Of a stretch of DNA of 64,000 nt, positions 24,581 through 33,803 are shown in pieces. The DNA comes from Rhodococcus jostii NBRC 16295 (GTDB lineage: Bacteria > Actinomycetota > Actinomycetes > Mycobacteriales > Mycobacteriaceae). The position numbers were made by a program, and so were the translations under genes. Position 1 is the first letter of the stretch, and every line of letters starts with the position of its first letter. The stretch is taken from contig NZ_BCWY01000014.1 of the NCBI RefSeq assembly GCF_001894825.1, positions 1-64,000 of the forward strand, read 5' to 3'. The notes under the pieces are model-generated. The model saw only the letters and a program-made list of their open reading frames with translations, made no database searches and was not told where the DNA came from.

Positions 24581-25075
24581 ATGGCGAAAAGCTTCGACTA
24601 CTCCGAAGAGGTCGCGTACCCGATCGACCGGGTGCACGCGACGGTGACGGATCCGGCGTTCTGGCAGCACCGGTTCGAAGAGGCGCCGGAGAAACTCACC
24701 CTCGACGACAGCCGTGGCCCCGGCACGCTGACCGCGACGATGCGCGACACCATCGGCGCGTCCTCCCTCCCCGGGCTGGTCCGCAAGGTCGTGTCGGGTG
24801 AGCTGAAGGTCGAGCGCGCCGACGAGTGGGGCGCCCTCGACGGCGACCACGCCGACGGCCGGGTCAGTGGCAGCTCCACCGGCATCCCGGTGAAGATCGA
24901 GAGCACGGCGGTGCTCCGCGCATCCGGCGATGTCACCGTCCTGCGCCTCACCGGGTCGGTGCAGGTCAAGATTCCGCTGGTCGGCGGGCAGATCGAATCC
25001 CTGGTCAGGAAGCTCGTCGGCGACATGGTCGGGCAGGACCGCGACGCGATCGAGAAGTGGCTCGGCGACCGCTGA
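24581..25075 (+). CDS. DUF2505 domain protein (START-like)
   Basis: A 164-residue cytoplasmic protein. The start MAKSFDYSEEVAYPIDRVHA, then FWQHRFEE and the late block KIPLVGGQIESLVRKLV followed by MVGQDRDAIEKWL, match actinobacterial DUF2505 proteins, which have a START/Bet v1-like helix-grip fold likely to bind a hydrophobic ligand. No catalytic function is known. The mRNA appears leaderless. It ends 3 bp from the convergent soxR stop. Confidence 0.85.
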   Translation: MAKSFDYSEEVAYPIDRVHATVTDPAFWQHRFEEAPEKLTLDDSRGPGTLTATMRDTIGASSLPGLVRKVVSGELKVERADEWGALDGDHADGRVSGSSTGIPVKIESTAVLRASGDVTVLRLTGSVQVKIPLVGGQIESLVRKLVGDMVGQDRDAIEKWLGDR

Positions 25076-25078
25076 CGC

Positions 25079-25558
25079 TCACACCCCGGACGCCGGGCGG
25101 TCGAGTTCGACGTCCAGTGTGCGGGCACCCGGCCCCGCCGTGCCCAGACGGTCGTGGGAGTTGACGATCGCGCAACTGCCGAGCGACAGACACCCGCAGC
25201 CGATGCAGCCGGTCAGGTTGTCGCGGAGCCGGATCAACTGCTCGATCCGCTGATCCAGATCTGCATGCCACCGCGTCGAGAGTTTCTCCCAGTCCTTGCG
25301 GTTCGGCGTGCGGGCCTCCGGCAGGGTCGCGAGGGCCTCCCGGATCTCGGCGAGCGGAATCCCGACGCGCTGGGCGATGCGGATGAACGCCACCCGTCGC
25401 AGGGTGTCCCGGCGGTAGCGCCGCTGGTTGCCGGACGTCCGCCTGCTGGAGATCAGCCCCTCGCGCTCGTAGAAGTGCAACGCCGAGACAGCTACGCCGC
25501 TGCGCTCCGACAGCTGTCCGGGCGTCAGTTCCTTCGCTCTCCACTCGGGCATCTCCAC
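25079..25558 (-). CDS. soxR: Redox-sensing MerR-family regulator SoxR
   Basis: A 159-residue regulator with an N-terminal MerR winged helix ([31 protein letters not shown]) and the [2Fe-2S] cluster motif [12 protein letters not shown] at residues 118-129, which carries all four cysteines of SoxR. Oxidation or nitrosylation of the cluster activates transcription by DNA untwisting. The GTG at 25558 has AAAGG 9 nt upstream; a TTG at 25567 and an ATG at 25552 are alternatives. There is no SoxS, as expected in actinobacteria. The nitrobindin-like gene lies 42 bp upstream on the same strand. Confidence 0.93.
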   Translation of the reverse strand: MEMPEWRAKELTPGQLSERSGVAVSALHFYEREGLISSRRTSGNQRRYRRDTLRRVAFIRIAQRVGIPLAEIREALATLPEARTPNRKDWEKLSTRWHADLDQRIEQLIRLRDNLTGCIGCGCLSLGSCAIVNSHDRLGTAGPGARTLDVELDRPASGV

Positions 25559-25600
25559 GACGGGCAACCTTTCACCGGGTTACCTCAACAATACTCGAGG

Positions 25601-26131
25601 TCAGTCGCGGCGGAGATGGCCGTGGAGGTGGTGGGTGAGCGGCGTCAGGTCGTGCGCCATCCACAGGTCGTACGTGAGGTCGCCGCCGCGCACCGACAAC
25701 TGTCGCCGGATGCTGTGCACCGGTTTGGCGTCCGGCGACGCGCACAGCGACACCATCGACAACTCGATGATTCCCTCCCTGATCTGACCGCGGTGGATCT
25801 CCGCGAAACCGGTGGGCTGGGCGACGACAAGTTCCGCCTCGTCCTCGGCGACGAGTCGCAGATACCCCGACTCCGAATGCAGTGGCCGCCCGCTGCCGAC
25901 CTCCCACGTCCGAGACCGGTACGCCAGGAACGGTTTACCGGTCGGGGAGAACTCGATCTCCTCGGTGTACGCGAACTCGTCGATCGTCGGGTAGGCCCCC
26001 TCGCCCTCGCCGCGCCAGAGACCGGCGAACGGAGCCAGCGCGTCCGGCACGGAGGGGAGTGGCAGTGCGTTCGCACACGAACTCGCCGCCGCATCCGAGT
26101 GCGCCGGCGAGAGAGTCGAGTTCTCGTCCAT
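25601..26131 (-). CDS. Nitrobindin-like heme beta-barrel protein
   Basis: A 176-residue FABP-like protein. The N-terminal ALAPFAGLWRGEGEGAYPTI and following FSPTGKPFLAYRSRTW match the nitrobindin/THAP4 beta-barrel, and the C-terminal cluster THHLHGHLRR (166-175) supplies the proximal heme histidine. Nitrobindins bind ferric heme and react with nitric oxide and peroxynitrite. The ATG at 26131 has GGAGG 6 nt upstream. It precedes soxR by 42 bp, suggesting a small operon that detoxifies and senses nitrosative or redox stress. Confidence 0.85.
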   Translation of the reverse strand: MDENSTLSPAHSDAAASSCANALPLPSVPDALAPFAGLWRGEGEGAYPTIDEFAYTEEIEFSPTGKPFLAYRSRTWEVGSGRPLHSESGYLRLVAEDEAELVVAQPTGFAEIHRGQIREGIIELSMVSLCASPDAKPVHSIRRQLSVRGGDLTYDLWMAHDLTPLTHHLHGHLRRD

Positions 26132-26226
26132 GAGATACCTCCGCCGTTTCACGGTACTCGCCCGGGAAGCCGAGGGACACGTTCGGCGGCGGAGTGTTTG
26201 AGCGTGCCTGCCGGGCCCGCCGGCAT

Positions 26227-26232
26227 TACCGT
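26227..26232 (+). promoter_or_regulatory. -10 element for leaderless arcA
   Basis: TACCGT ends 6 nt before the ATG at 26239; no ribosome-binding site is present. Confidence 0.5.
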
Positions 26233-26238
26233 CTAGAC

Positions 26239-27456
26239 ATGAACGCGTCCGGTTCTGCACCGCTGGGGGCCAACTCCGAAGTCGGGCAGCTTCGTGCCGT
26301 CCTCCTGCACCGTCCAGGGGACGAACTGAAGCGGCTGACGCCCCGCAACAACGACCAACTCCTCTTCGACGGACTGCCGTGGGTTGACCGCGCGCAGGAA
26401 GAGCACGACGCGTTCGCCGACCTGCTCCGCAGCCGCGGCGTCGAGGTCCTGCTGCTGTCCGACCTGCTCACCGAGACGCTCGGTGCCAGCGGCGCCGCCC
26501 GCATCCACGGCATCGGCGCGGCTGTGGACCCGCGCAAACTCGGGCACACCCTGGCGCAGGAACTGGCCGCCCACCTCCGCGGCGTCCCCGCTGACGAACT
26601 CTCCACCATCCTCACCGCCGGCATGACCTTCGACGAACTTCCTGTCGCCGCCAACACGGCGTCGCTGGTCCGACGCATGCACCACGGCGGCGACTTCGTC
26701 ATCGACCCGCTGCCCAACCTGCTGTTCACCCGGGACTCGTCGTTCTGGATCGGCCCCCGCGTCGCCATCACGTCGCTGGCGCTGCCCGCCCGCGTCCGCG
26801 AGACGTCCCTCACCGACATCATCTACGCCCACCACCCGCGTTTCCGCGGCGCCCGGCGCGCCTACGAATCCCACACCGCTCCCGTCGAAGGCGGCGACGT
26901 CCTGCTCCTCGCGCCGGGCGTCGTCGCCGTCGGGGTGGGTGAGCGCACCACACCCGCCGGCGCCGAGGCGTTGGCGCGCAGCGTCTTCGAGGATGAACTC
27001 GCACACACGGTGCTGGTGGTGCCCATCGCGCAGGCCCGCGCATCGATGCACCTCGACACCGTGTGCACGATGGTCGATCACGACGCCGTCGTGATGTACC
27101 CGATCATCCAGGACACGCTGTCGGCGTTCACCATTCACCGCGAGGACAAGGGTGTGTCGATCCGCGGGGCCGATCCGTTCCTCACCGCCGCCGCCGAGGC
27201 CATGGGCATCGGCAAACTGCGCGTCATCGACACCGGACTCGACAACGTCACCGCCGAACGCGAACAGTGGGACGACGGAAACAACACACTCGCGCTCGCA
27301 CCCGGCGTCGTCGTCGCGTACGAACGGAACGTCGAGACCAACGCCAGGCTCGAGGCGTCGGGCATCGAGGTGCTGCGAATCGCCGGTTCCGAACTGGGCT
27401 CCGGCCGCGGTGGCCCCCGCTGCATGTCCTGTCCGGTGGCCCGCGACCCGTTGTAG
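26239..27456 (+). CDS. arcA: Arginine deiminase
   Basis: A 405-residue hydrolase converting arginine to citrulline and ammonia. The guanidino-modifying motifs are present: [33 protein letters not shown] with catalytic His, and the C-terminal GGPRCMSCP with nucleophile Cys395. Neither arcB nor arcC nor an arginine antiporter is nearby, so it is not part of a full ADI energy pathway; it may serve nitrogen supply or acid resistance. M. tuberculosis has the same lone gene (Rv1001). Confidence 0.94.
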   Translation: MNASGSAPLGANSEVGQLRAVLLHRPGDELKRLTPRNNDQLLFDGLPWVDRAQEEHDAFADLLRSRGVEVLLLSDLLTETLGASGAARIHGIGAAVDPRKLGHTLAQELAAHLRGVPADELSTILTAGMTFDELPVAANTASLVRRMHHGGDFVIDPLPNLLFTRDSSFWIGPRVAITSLALPARVRETSLTDIIYAHHPRFRGARRAYESHTAPVEGGDVLLLAPGVVAVGVGERTTPAGAEALARSVFEDELAHTVLVVPIAQARASMHLDTVCTMVDHDAVVMYPIIQDTLSAFTIHREDKGVSIRGADPFLTAAAEAMGIGKLRVIDTGLDNVTAEREQWDDGNNTLALAPGVVVAYERNVETNARLEASGIEVLRIAGSELGSGRGGPRCMSCPVARDPL

Positions 27457-27470
27457 GCGGCTCCGCCGCC

Positions 27471-27512
27471 CGTGCGTGGTTGACGAGTGCAGGGACTCCT
27501 CAACCGCGCACG
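27471..27512. repeat. CGTGMGTGG-family palindrome, copy 2
   Basis: Arms 27471-27488 and 27495-27512 pair at 16 of 18 positions around GCAGGG. It lies in the 68-bp gap between arcA and the convergent arsC-like gene and probably terminates both. Confidence 0.8.
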
Positions 27513-27524
27513 AGCGCGCAGCGC

Positions 27525-27872
27525 CTAGAGGACCTCGCTGACCTTCTCTGCCGGGCGGGCGAGGACGGTGCCCTTGTCCGTCACGACGATCGGCCGCTCG
27601 ATGAGGACGGGGTTGTCGACCATGGCTTCGAGCAGTTCGTCCTCGGACGCCTGCGCGAGCCCCAGTTCCTTGAAGACGGCCTCCTTCTTGCGGATCGCCT
27701 CGCTCGGCTTCAGCCCGGCGTCGTCGAGAAGTTTGCGCAAGCCGTCCCGCGAGGGCGGGGTCTCGAGGTACTTCACGACGGTCGGCTCGATGCCCGCGTC
27801 CCGGATCAGTCCGAGGACGGTGCGGGACGTGTTGCATCGCTGGTTGTGGTAGATGGTCGCGGTGTTCGCCAT
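27525..27872 (-). CDS. arsC: Glutaredoxin-type arsenate reductase (ArsC/YfgD-like)
   Basis: A 115-residue thioredoxin-fold protein. The redox Cys13 lies in YHNQRCNTSRTVL, and later motifs include YLETPPSRDGLRKLL, DNPVLIERPIVV and ARPAEKV, matching glutaredoxin-dependent ArsC and YfgD proteins. It has no ars operon, regulator or efflux pump nearby, so true arsenate reduction is uncertain. An upstream ATG three codons earlier (27881) is a possible start. Confidence 0.88.
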   Translation of the reverse strand: MANTATIYHNQRCNTSRTVLGLIRDAGIEPTVVKYLETPPSRDGLRKLLDDAGLKPSEAIRKKEAVFKELGLAQASEDELLEAMVDNPVLIERPIVVTDKGTVLARPAEKVSEVL

Positions 27873-27959
27873 ACCCGACATTCTGCACCGGGGAACAAAC
27901 GCGCCCGCACGGAGCGCTGAACCAGGGGAGTAACTCGTCGACGAAAGAGGAGATCGATC

Positions 27960-28643
27960 ATGGCCGAGCACAGGGACGCGACTCCGCGGCGCATCGTCAT
28001 CGCGGGTGGACACGGGAAGATCGCCCGTCACCTCATCAAGATTCTCACCGCGCGTGGAGACCGTGCGGTCGCGTTGATCCGCAACCCCGACCACGAGCAT
28101 GAGGTGGCGGCGCTCGGCGCCGAACCGGTGGTGATCGACCTGGAGACGGCGACCGCGGACGACGTGGCAAAAACCCTCGTGGGTGCGGACGCCGCGGTGT
28201 TCGCCGCCGGCGCCGGTCCGGGCAGCGGTGTCGCCCGCAAGGACACCGTCGACCGCGGGGCCGCGGTCCTCCTCGCCGACGCCGCCGAGAAGGCGGGTAC
28301 GCGCCGATTCGTTCAGGTCGGTTCCTTCGGGGCCGGCGAGCCGATTCCCGAGGGCACCGACGACGTGTTCGCCGCCTACCTCGTCGCGAAGACGGCCGCC
28401 GAGGAAGATCTGCGCGCCCGCACCTACCTCGACTGGACCATCATCCGTCCGGGCGGGCTGCTCGACGACGACCCGACAGGTCACGTCACCCTCACCGCGC
28501 CTCCCCTCGAACGGGGCACCGTCACGCGCGCCGACGTCGCCGCGGTGGTCGCGGCGCTTCTGGACAACCCGAACACGGCGAAGAAGACGCTCATGCTCAC
28601 GTCCGGTCCCACGCCGATCGATCAAGCCGTCGCCGCGGTGTAA
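27960..28643 (+). CDS. NAD(P)-binding atypical SDR (YwnB/HSCARG-like)
   Basis: A 227-residue protein with the atypical SDR nucleotide motif IVIAGGHGKIARHLIKIL at residues 12-29, followed by VALIRNPDHEHEV and the ending TSGPTPIDQAVAAV. The YxxxK pair is replaced by YLVAKTAAEEDL. Such proteins are NAD(P)H-binding redox or ligand-handling proteins of uncertain substrate. A GAGGAGATCGATC sequence before the ATG gives a good ribosome-binding site. The GntR gene follows 70 bp later. Confidence 0.82.
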   Translation: MAEHRDATPRRIVIAGGHGKIARHLIKILTARGDRAVALIRNPDHEHEVAALGAEPVVIDLETATADDVAKTLVGADAAVFAAGAGPGSGVARKDTVDRGAAVLLADAAEKAGTRRFVQVGSFGAGEPIPEGTDDVFAAYLVAKTAAEEDLRARTYLDWTIIRPGGLLDDDPTGHVTLTAPPLERGTVTRADVAAVVAALLDNPNTAKKTLMLTSGPTPIDQAVAAV

Positions 28644-28713
28644 CCATTGCGGCGCCGCAACCGCGCAACTACGGTCTGATACAACGCGTGGAACAACGGA
28701 GGTGGCGCCGGCC

Positions 28714-29076
28714 GTGTACATCGACATCGATCCGGATTCGTCGACCGCCCCGTTCGATCAGTTGCGATTGCAGATCATCGAACAGGTGCGCAGCGGGCAG
28801 TTGATCGCGGGAACGAAGATCCCCACGGTCCGCGCGCTCGCGGTCGAGGTCGGTCTCGCGCCGAACACGGTCGCGAAGGCGTACCGGGAACTCGGCGAGC
28901 AGGGTGTGATCGAAACCCGTGGCAAGCAGGGCACGTTCATTGCGAGCGGCGGTGACCCCATTCGCGCCGGGGCCGAGAAGGCCGCGACAGGGTACGTGCA
29001 GGAACTGCGGAAGCTGGGGGTTTCCGACGAGGAGATCCTCGGCTTCGTGCAGTCCGCGCTTCGCGGCGCCGAATGA
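28714..29076 (+). CDS. GntR-family regulator, YtrA-like
   Basis: A 120-residue regulator from a GTG start with GGAGGTGG upstream. The winged helix is shown by PTVRALAVEVGLAPNTVAKA followed by YRELGEQGVIETRGKQGTF; the short C-terminal tail (about 45 residues) places it in the YtrA subfamily, which has no large effector domain. YtrA members usually control adjacent transporter genes; here the next gene is a DoxX protein and then a betaine-type transporter. A 12-bp direct repeat (29096-29107 and 29110-29121) between this gene and doxX could be its operator. Confidence 0.88.
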   Translation: MYIDIDPDSSTAPFDQLRLQIIEQVRSGQLIAGTKIPTVRALAVEVGLAPNTVAKAYRELGEQGVIETRGKQGTFIASGGDPIRAGAEKAATGYVQELRKLGVSDEEILGFVQSALRGAE

Positions 29077-29095
29077 GGACGGCGCCGTATCCAGA

Positions 29096-29121
29096 AGGTG
29101 TGACCCATGAGGTGTGACCCA
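29096..29121. promoter_or_regulatory. AGGTGTGACCCA direct repeat before doxX
   Basis: Two identical 12-mers start 14 bp apart in the short gap between the GntR gene and DoxX. Either an operator for the GntR regulator or a small tandem duplication. Confidence 0.45.
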
Positions 29122-29139
29122 GAAAGGTAGACGCTCGGT

Positions 29140-29571
29140 ATGGCTTCCGCACTCTTCCGCGACCTCGCACTGCTGATTGCACGGATAGGACTGGGCGTGG
29201 TCTTCGTCGCGCACGGCTGGCAGAAGTTCTTCGACTACGGGGTGAAGGCCACGCAGGCGTCGTTCGCCGACATGGGCGTTCCGCTACCCGACGTCTCGGC
29301 TGTTGCGGCTGCCACTATCGAACTCGCGGGTGGATTTGCTCTCATCGTGGGGGTGGCCACACCGATCGCCGGAATCCTGCTGTTTCTCGACATGCTCGGC
29401 GCGCTGATTCTGGTGCATGCGGACAAGGGTGTCTTCGTCACGAACGGCGGGTACGAACTCGTCGTCGCGCTCGGCGTCGGGTCGCTACTTCTGGCTGTGA
29501 TCGGTGCCGGACGGCTCAGCATCGACGGGCTTCTCGGAAGAGGCTCGGGATGGGGCAAAATCGCAGCGTAA
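29140..29571 (+). CDS. DoxX-family membrane protein
   Basis: A 143-residue protein with four membrane segments. The start ALLIARIGLGVVFVAHGWQK, then MGVPLP, LFLDMLGALILVHADKG and GVGSLLLAVIGAGRLSID are DoxX hallmarks. Mycobacterial DoxX forms a membrane complex with SseA and SodA in oxidative-stress protection; the partners are not seen here. It is a close paralogue of the DoxX at 38609. Start RBS is AGAAAGG. Confidence 0.88.
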   Translation: MASALFRDLALLIARIGLGVVFVAHGWQKFFDYGVKATQASFADMGVPLPDVSAVAAATIELAGGFALIVGVATPIAGILLFLDMLGALILVHADKGVFVTNGGYELVVALGVGSLLLAVIGAGRLSIDGLLGRGSGWGKIAA

Positions 29572-29655
29572 CGATACCGCCCACGGGGTATCGATTCGGT
29601 GTGAAGCGGTGGGCTAGCTTGCTTTTACCACCGAAAATGACCAACGTAGTTGTTC

Positions 29656-31293
29656 ATGGCAATGAATACTGATCTGCCTGATCAAGGTTCCGAGACCGCG
29701 GACGCCGACGTCGGCGGAGGGCTCAAACGGGTCGGTGTACGCACCGATTACGTCGTGTTCTCCGTGGCCGCCGCTGCGGTCTCGGCAATCGTCGTCTGGG
29801 GGCTCCTGTCCCCCGACAATCTCGACACCACGACCGGTAAGGCGCTCGATTGGCTGGTCACCGACATGGGCTGGTTGTTCGTCCTGTCGGCGTCCGGGTT
29901 CGTCCTCTTTTCACTGTGGCTCGCGTTCAGCAAGTTCGGTCACATTCCGCTCGGCAAGGACGGCGAGAAGCCCGAGTTCCGTACGGTGAGTTGGATCGCG
30001 ATGATGTTCAGCGCCGGGATGGGCATCGGACTGATGTTCTTCGGTGTCGCCGAGCCGCTCGCGCATTACGTGACACCCCCTCCGGGTTCGAACGGTGGCA
30101 TCGGAACTGCCATGGCCACCACCATGTTCCACTGGAGCCTGCACCCCTGGGCGATGTACGCGGTCGTCGGACTGTCGATCGCGTACGGTTCGTACCGCAA
30201 GGGACGCAAGCAACTGTTCAGCTCTGCGTTCATCCCGCTGCTCGGTCGCCGCGCGGAGGGCCCGATCGGCAAGTTCATCGACGTGCTCGCAATTTTCGCG
30301 ACACTGTTCGGCACCGCCGCTTCGCTGGGCCTCGGCGCACTGCAGATCGGTTCCGGCTTCCAGGTCGTCGGATGGATGTCGCAGGTCAGTACCTTCCTGC
30401 TGGTCGCCATCGTCGCCCTGCTGACCCTGGCCTTCGTGGCGTCCGCCGTTTCGGGTGTGGCGAAGGGCATCCAGTGGCTCTCGAACACCAACATGGTGCT
30501 CGCCATCATCCTGGCCCTGTTCGTGTTCGTCGTGGGTCCGACGGTCCTGATCCTCAACCTGCTGCCGACGACGATCGGCGCGTACGCCGCGCAGCTCGCG
30601 CAGATGTCGGCCCGTACCGGGGCATCGTCCGATCCGGCGACCGGTGAATGGTTGTCGTCGTGGACCATCTTCTACTGGGCGTGGTGGATTTCCTGGACCC
30701 CGTTCGTCGGCATGTTCCTGGCGCGCATCAGCCGCGGCCGGACCATCCGCCAGTTCGTGGTCGGCGTGATCGTGGTGCCGAGTGCTGTGAGCCTCGTGTG
30801 GTTCGCGATCTTCGGTGGTGCGGGAATCAACGAGCAGCGTGACGGAATCGACCTCGCCGGACAGGACACCCAGGAGGGGCAGCTGTTCGGCATGCTCGAC
30901 CACCTGCCGCTCACCGGCATCACCACCGTCCTCGTGATGATCCTCGTGGGAATCTTCTTCGTCTCCGGAGCGGACGCCGCGTCGATGGTGATGGGCACGC
31001 TGTCGCAGCGTGGGTCGCTGGAACCGCAGCGCTGGGTGGTCGTGTTCTGGGGTGTGCTCACCGGAGGCGTGGCCGCGCTCATCCTGTGGACCGGTGGTGA
31101 CACCGCCCTCGACGGACTGCAGACGATGACGATCATCGCTGCGGCGCCGTTCGTCCTCGTGATGATCGGGTTGTGCTTCTCGCTCTACAAGGACCTGTCC
31201 CGCGACCAGCTCATCGTCGACGGCCGGGAAATGCGGAGGGAGATGCGGAGTGTGGCGGCGAAGCGTCGTCGCGACCGGATCCGATCCCGCTAG
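29656..31293 (+). CDS. BCCT-family betaine/carnitine/choline transporter
   Basis: A 545-residue secondary transporter with 12 membrane segments. The BCCT signature is at FYWAWWISWTPFVGMFLARI with RGRTIRQF after it, and MGIGLMFFGVAEPL is the Gly-rich TM3 motif. These proteins import compatible solutes such as glycine betaine, ectoine or proline with Na+ or H+. The C-terminal tail is basic (RREMRSVAAKRRRDRIRSR), which in BetP acts as an osmosensor. It follows DoxX by 84 bp. An in-frame TTG at 29650 is rejected. Confidence 0.92.
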   Translation: MAMNTDLPDQGSETADADVGGGLKRVGVRTDYVVFSVAAAAVSAIVVWGLLSPDNLDTTTGKALDWLVTDMGWLFVLSASGFVLFSLWLAFSKFGHIPLGKDGEKPEFRTVSWIAMMFSAGMGIGLMFFGVAEPLAHYVTPPPGSNGGIGTAMATTMFHWSLHPWAMYAVVGLSIAYGSYRKGRKQLFSSAFIPLLGRRAEGPIGKFIDVLAIFATLFGTAASLGLGALQIGSGFQVVGWMSQVSTFLLVAIVALLTLAFVASAVSGVAKGIQWLSNTNMVLAIILALFVFVVGPTVLILNLLPTTIGAYAAQLAQMSARTGASSDPATGEWLSSWTIFYWAWWISWTPFVGMFLARISRGRTIRQFVVGVIVVPSAVSLVWFAIFGGAGINEQRDGIDLAGQDTQEGQLFGMLDHLPLTGITTVLVMILVGIFFVSGADAASMVMGTLSQRGSLEPQRWVVVFWGVLTGGVAALILWTGGDTALDGLQTMTIIAAAPFVLVMIGLCFSLYKDLSRDQLIVDGREMRREMRSVAAKRRRDRIRSR

Positions 31294-31330
31294 AGGAACA
31301 GGTACATCGAAACGGTCGGCTTCGGCCTCC

Positions 31331-31370
31331 TCGAGCCGCTCGGTGTCCCCACTGGACCCGGGCGGCTCGA
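31331..31370. terminator. Nested hairpin between convergent BCCT and PMT genes
   Basis: Arms TCGAGCCGC (31331-31339) and GCGGCTCGA (31362-31370) are perfect, with an inner GTCC/GGAC stem. It lies 38 bp after the BCCT stop and 16 bp from the mannosyltransferase stop, and can terminate both. Confidence 0.75.
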
Positions 31371-31385
31371 CTCATGTGGGAGGTG

Positions 31386-32945
31386 TCAACGCCAGCTGGG
31401 GAGCCACAGTTGATGCTGCCACGTCTCCGGGGTGATGGGGACGGCCGTCAGGATCGGCCACAGCCAGATGAAGTTGGCCACCACCAGACCCACGTACAGG
31501 CAGACGGCGAGCAGACCGGTGGTGCGTCGTTCGAACGACGCTTTCGCGCTGCCGAGGATGTCGCCGAGCACCAGTGCGAGACCCATCACCATGAACGGCG
31601 CCAGCGCCACCGCGTAGAAGTAGTACATCTGGCGGTCCAGGGTGGTCAGCCACGGCAGGAACGCGGCGCCGTACGCGGTGAGGACGGTGGCGTAACGCCA
31701 GTCCTTCCGCACCACCGTCTGCCACAGGGCCCACCCGAGCATCGGCAGCGCCAGCCACCACATGGCGGGCGTCCCGATGAGCATGACGGCCTTGACGCAA
31801 CTGGCCGCGCCGCAACCGGTGACGTGATCACCCTCGGCGAAGTAATAGAGCATCGGGCGCAGACCCATCGGCCACGTCCACGGCTTCGACTCCCACGGGT
31901 GATGGTTGCCCGCCGAATTGGTGAGACCCGAATGGAAATCGAGGACGTTGCCGCTGTAGTACCACAGCGACCGCAGCGCGCCCGGCACGAACGACCAGGT
32001 GCCGTCCGTTCCGATCTCGTTGCCGACCGCATGTCGGTCCACCCCCGTCTCGCTGGCGAACCACGCCCAGTAGCTGGCGAGGTACACGAACAGCGGCACG
32101 ACGACCAGTGCGTACAGCGCGGGGCCGACGTCGCGGACGCCGGCGCCCAGCCACGGGCGACGCACCCCGTAGGCGCGTCGCGCCGACACATCGAATGCGA
32201 CGCTGAGCAGCCCGAAGAAAGCGATGAAGTAGATGCCCGACCATTTGGTGCCGCACGCCAGACCCAGCATGATTCCGGCGCCGAAACGCCACCACCTCAC
32301 ACCGAGCCGCGGACCCCAGTCGCTGTCGCCGATCCGTCCCTCGTCGTAGACCCTCGCCATGCGTTCGCGAACCTGGTCGCGATCCACGATCAGGCAGCCG
32401 AGAGCGGCCACCGCGAACAGCGCCAGGAAGATGTCGAGCATGCCCAGCCGCGAAGAGACGAACGTGACGCCGTCCGCGACCAGCAGGATCCCCGCGAGGC
32501 CGCCGATCAGCGTCGACCGGGTGAGCCGGCGGACGATGCGGATCACCAGCAGGATCATGATCGTGCCAGCCACCGCGGAGGCGAATCGCCAACCCCAGCC
32601 GTTGTAGCCGAAGATCGCCTCGCCCATCGCGATCAGCTGTTTCCCGATCGGCGGATGCACCACTAGCCCGTAGCCGGGGTTGTCCTCGAGCCAGCCGCCG
32701 GTCAGCACCTGCCAGCCCTGCGGCGCGTAGTGCTTCTCGTCGAACACCGGAGTGCCCGCGTCGGTGGGGTAACCGAGCATCGTGAACCGGGTGATCGCCG
32801 CGATCGCGGTGACGAACAGCGTGACCACCCAGCCGCGGGCACGGTCGACGGGACCGAAGTCCGGCGGCGGCACGAGCGGCGCCGGACCGATCACGGACGG
32901 CTGTCGTGCGGAGGGCGTCGGTCGCTCGTCCGTCAGCATCGTCAC
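31386..32945 (-). CDS. pmt: Dolichyl-phosphate-mannose-protein mannosyltransferase
   Basis: A 519-residue GT39 membrane enzyme that transfers mannose from polyprenyl-phosphate-mannose to Ser/Thr of Sec-exported proteins. The N-terminal acidic catalytic loop FDEKHYAPQGW follows the first membrane segment, and HPPIGK plus multiple membrane segments match mycobacterial PMT (Rv1002c). GTG at 32945 is used; the ATG two codons later is equally possible. Only 23 bp separates it from the divergent rsmI start. Proteins with Ser/Thr-rich stalks such as 7509-8408 are plausible substrates. Confidence 0.92.
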   Translation of the reverse strand: MTMLTDERPTPSARQPSVIGPAPLVPPPDFGPVDRARGWVVTLFVTAIAAITRFTMLGYPTDAGTPVFDEKHYAPQGWQVLTGGWLEDNPGYGLVVHPPIGKQLIAMGEAIFGYNGWGWRFASAVAGTIMILLVIRIVRRLTRSTLIGGLAGILLVADGVTFVSSRLGMLDIFLALFAVAALGCLIVDRDQVRERMARVYDEGRIGDSDWGPRLGVRWWRFGAGIMLGLACGTKWSGIYFIAFFGLLSVAFDVSARRAYGVRRPWLGAGVRDVGPALYALVVVPLFVYLASYWAWFASETGVDRHAVGNEIGTDGTWSFVPGALRSLWYYSGNVLDFHSGLTNSAGNHHPWESKPWTWPMGLRPMLYYFAEGDHVTGCGAASCVKAVMLIGTPAMWWLALPMLGWALWQTVVRKDWRYATVLTAYGAAFLPWLTTLDRQMYYFYAVALAPFMVMGLALVLGDILGSAKASFERRTTGLLAVCLYVGLVVANFIWLWPILTAVPITPETWQHQLWLPSWR

Positions 32946-32955
32946 GCCGCAATCG

Positions 32956-32961
32956 TAGGCT
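32956..32961 (+). promoter_or_regulatory. -10 element for leaderless rsmI
   Basis: TAGGCT lies 7 nt before the ATG at 32969 inside the 23-bp divergent gap; there is no ribosome-binding site. Confidence 0.5.
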
Positions 32962-32968
32962 GTGGGTC

Positions 32969-33799
32969 ATGACTGGTCGCCTAGTGCTCGCCGCAACACC
33001 GATGGGGGACGTGGGTGACGCCTCGCCGAGGCTGCGTACGGCGCTGGAAACAGCGGACGTCGTCGCCGCCGAGGACACCCGCCGCACCAAAGCCCTCGCC
33101 TCCGCGCTCGACGTGACCATCACCGGGAAGGTCGTCAGCTTCTACGACCAGGTCGAGACCGCCCGACTTCCGGCGCTCGTCGCGGACGTCGCGTCCGGCA
33201 AGACGGTTCTCCTCGTCACCGACGCGGGTATGCCGTCGGTGAGCGACCCCGGGTACCGGCTGGTGTCCGCGTGCGTGGCCGAGGATCTGGCGGTGACGTG
33301 CCTGCCCGGACCGTCGGCGGTGACGACGGCGCTGGCCCTGTCCGGGTTGCCCGTCGAGCGGTTCTGCTTCGACGGCTTCCCGCCCCGGAAACAGGGGCAG
33401 CGCAAGACGTGGCTGCAGGCGTTGGTGGCCGAGCAGCGGGCCTGTGTGTTCTTCGAGGCGCCGCACCGGCTCGCCGACTGCCTGGCCGACGCCGTCGAAG
33501 TGCTCGGCGGCACCCGCCGCGCCGCCGTCTGCCGCGAGCTGACCAAGACGTATGAGGAGGTCCGCCGCGGCACCCTCGCCGAACTCGCCGAATGGGCCGC
33601 CGACGGTGTCCGCGGCGAGATCACGGTGGTGCTGGAAGGCGCCACCCTCGTCGCGTCCGACCCCGCCGACCTGGTCGACGAGGTCGAGCGACTCGTCGCG
33701 GACGGCACCCGGCTCAAGGATGCGTGCGCGCTCGTCGCCACCACCGGTGTGTCGAAGCGGGAACTCTACGAATCGGTGCTGGCGTCCCGAAAAGGCTAG
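32969..33799 (+). CDS. rsmI: 16S rRNA (cytidine1402-2'-O)-methyltransferase RsmI
   Basis: A 276-residue SAM-dependent tetrapyrrole-methylase-fold enzyme methylating C1402 in 16S rRNA. RLVLAATPMGDVGDASPRL at residues 4-22 and AEDTRRT, followed by TDAGMPSVSDPGYRLV and FFEAPHRL, are conserved. The last residues (GVSKRELYESVL) match the C-terminal domain. Divergent from pmt, as in mycobacteria (Rv1003). Confidence 0.93.
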   Translation: MTGRLVLAATPMGDVGDASPRLRTALETADVVAAEDTRRTKALASALDVTITGKVVSFYDQVETARLPALVADVASGKTVLLVTDAGMPSVSDPGYRLVSACVAEDLAVTCLPGPSAVTTALALSGLPVERFCFDGFPPRKQGQRKTWLQALVAEQRACVFFEAPHRLADCLADAVEVLGGTRRAAVCRELTKTYEEVRRGTLAELAEWAADGVRGEITVVLEGATLVASDPADLVDEVERLVADGTRLKDACALVATTGVSKRELYESVLASRKG

Positions 33800-33803
33800 A
33801 GGC

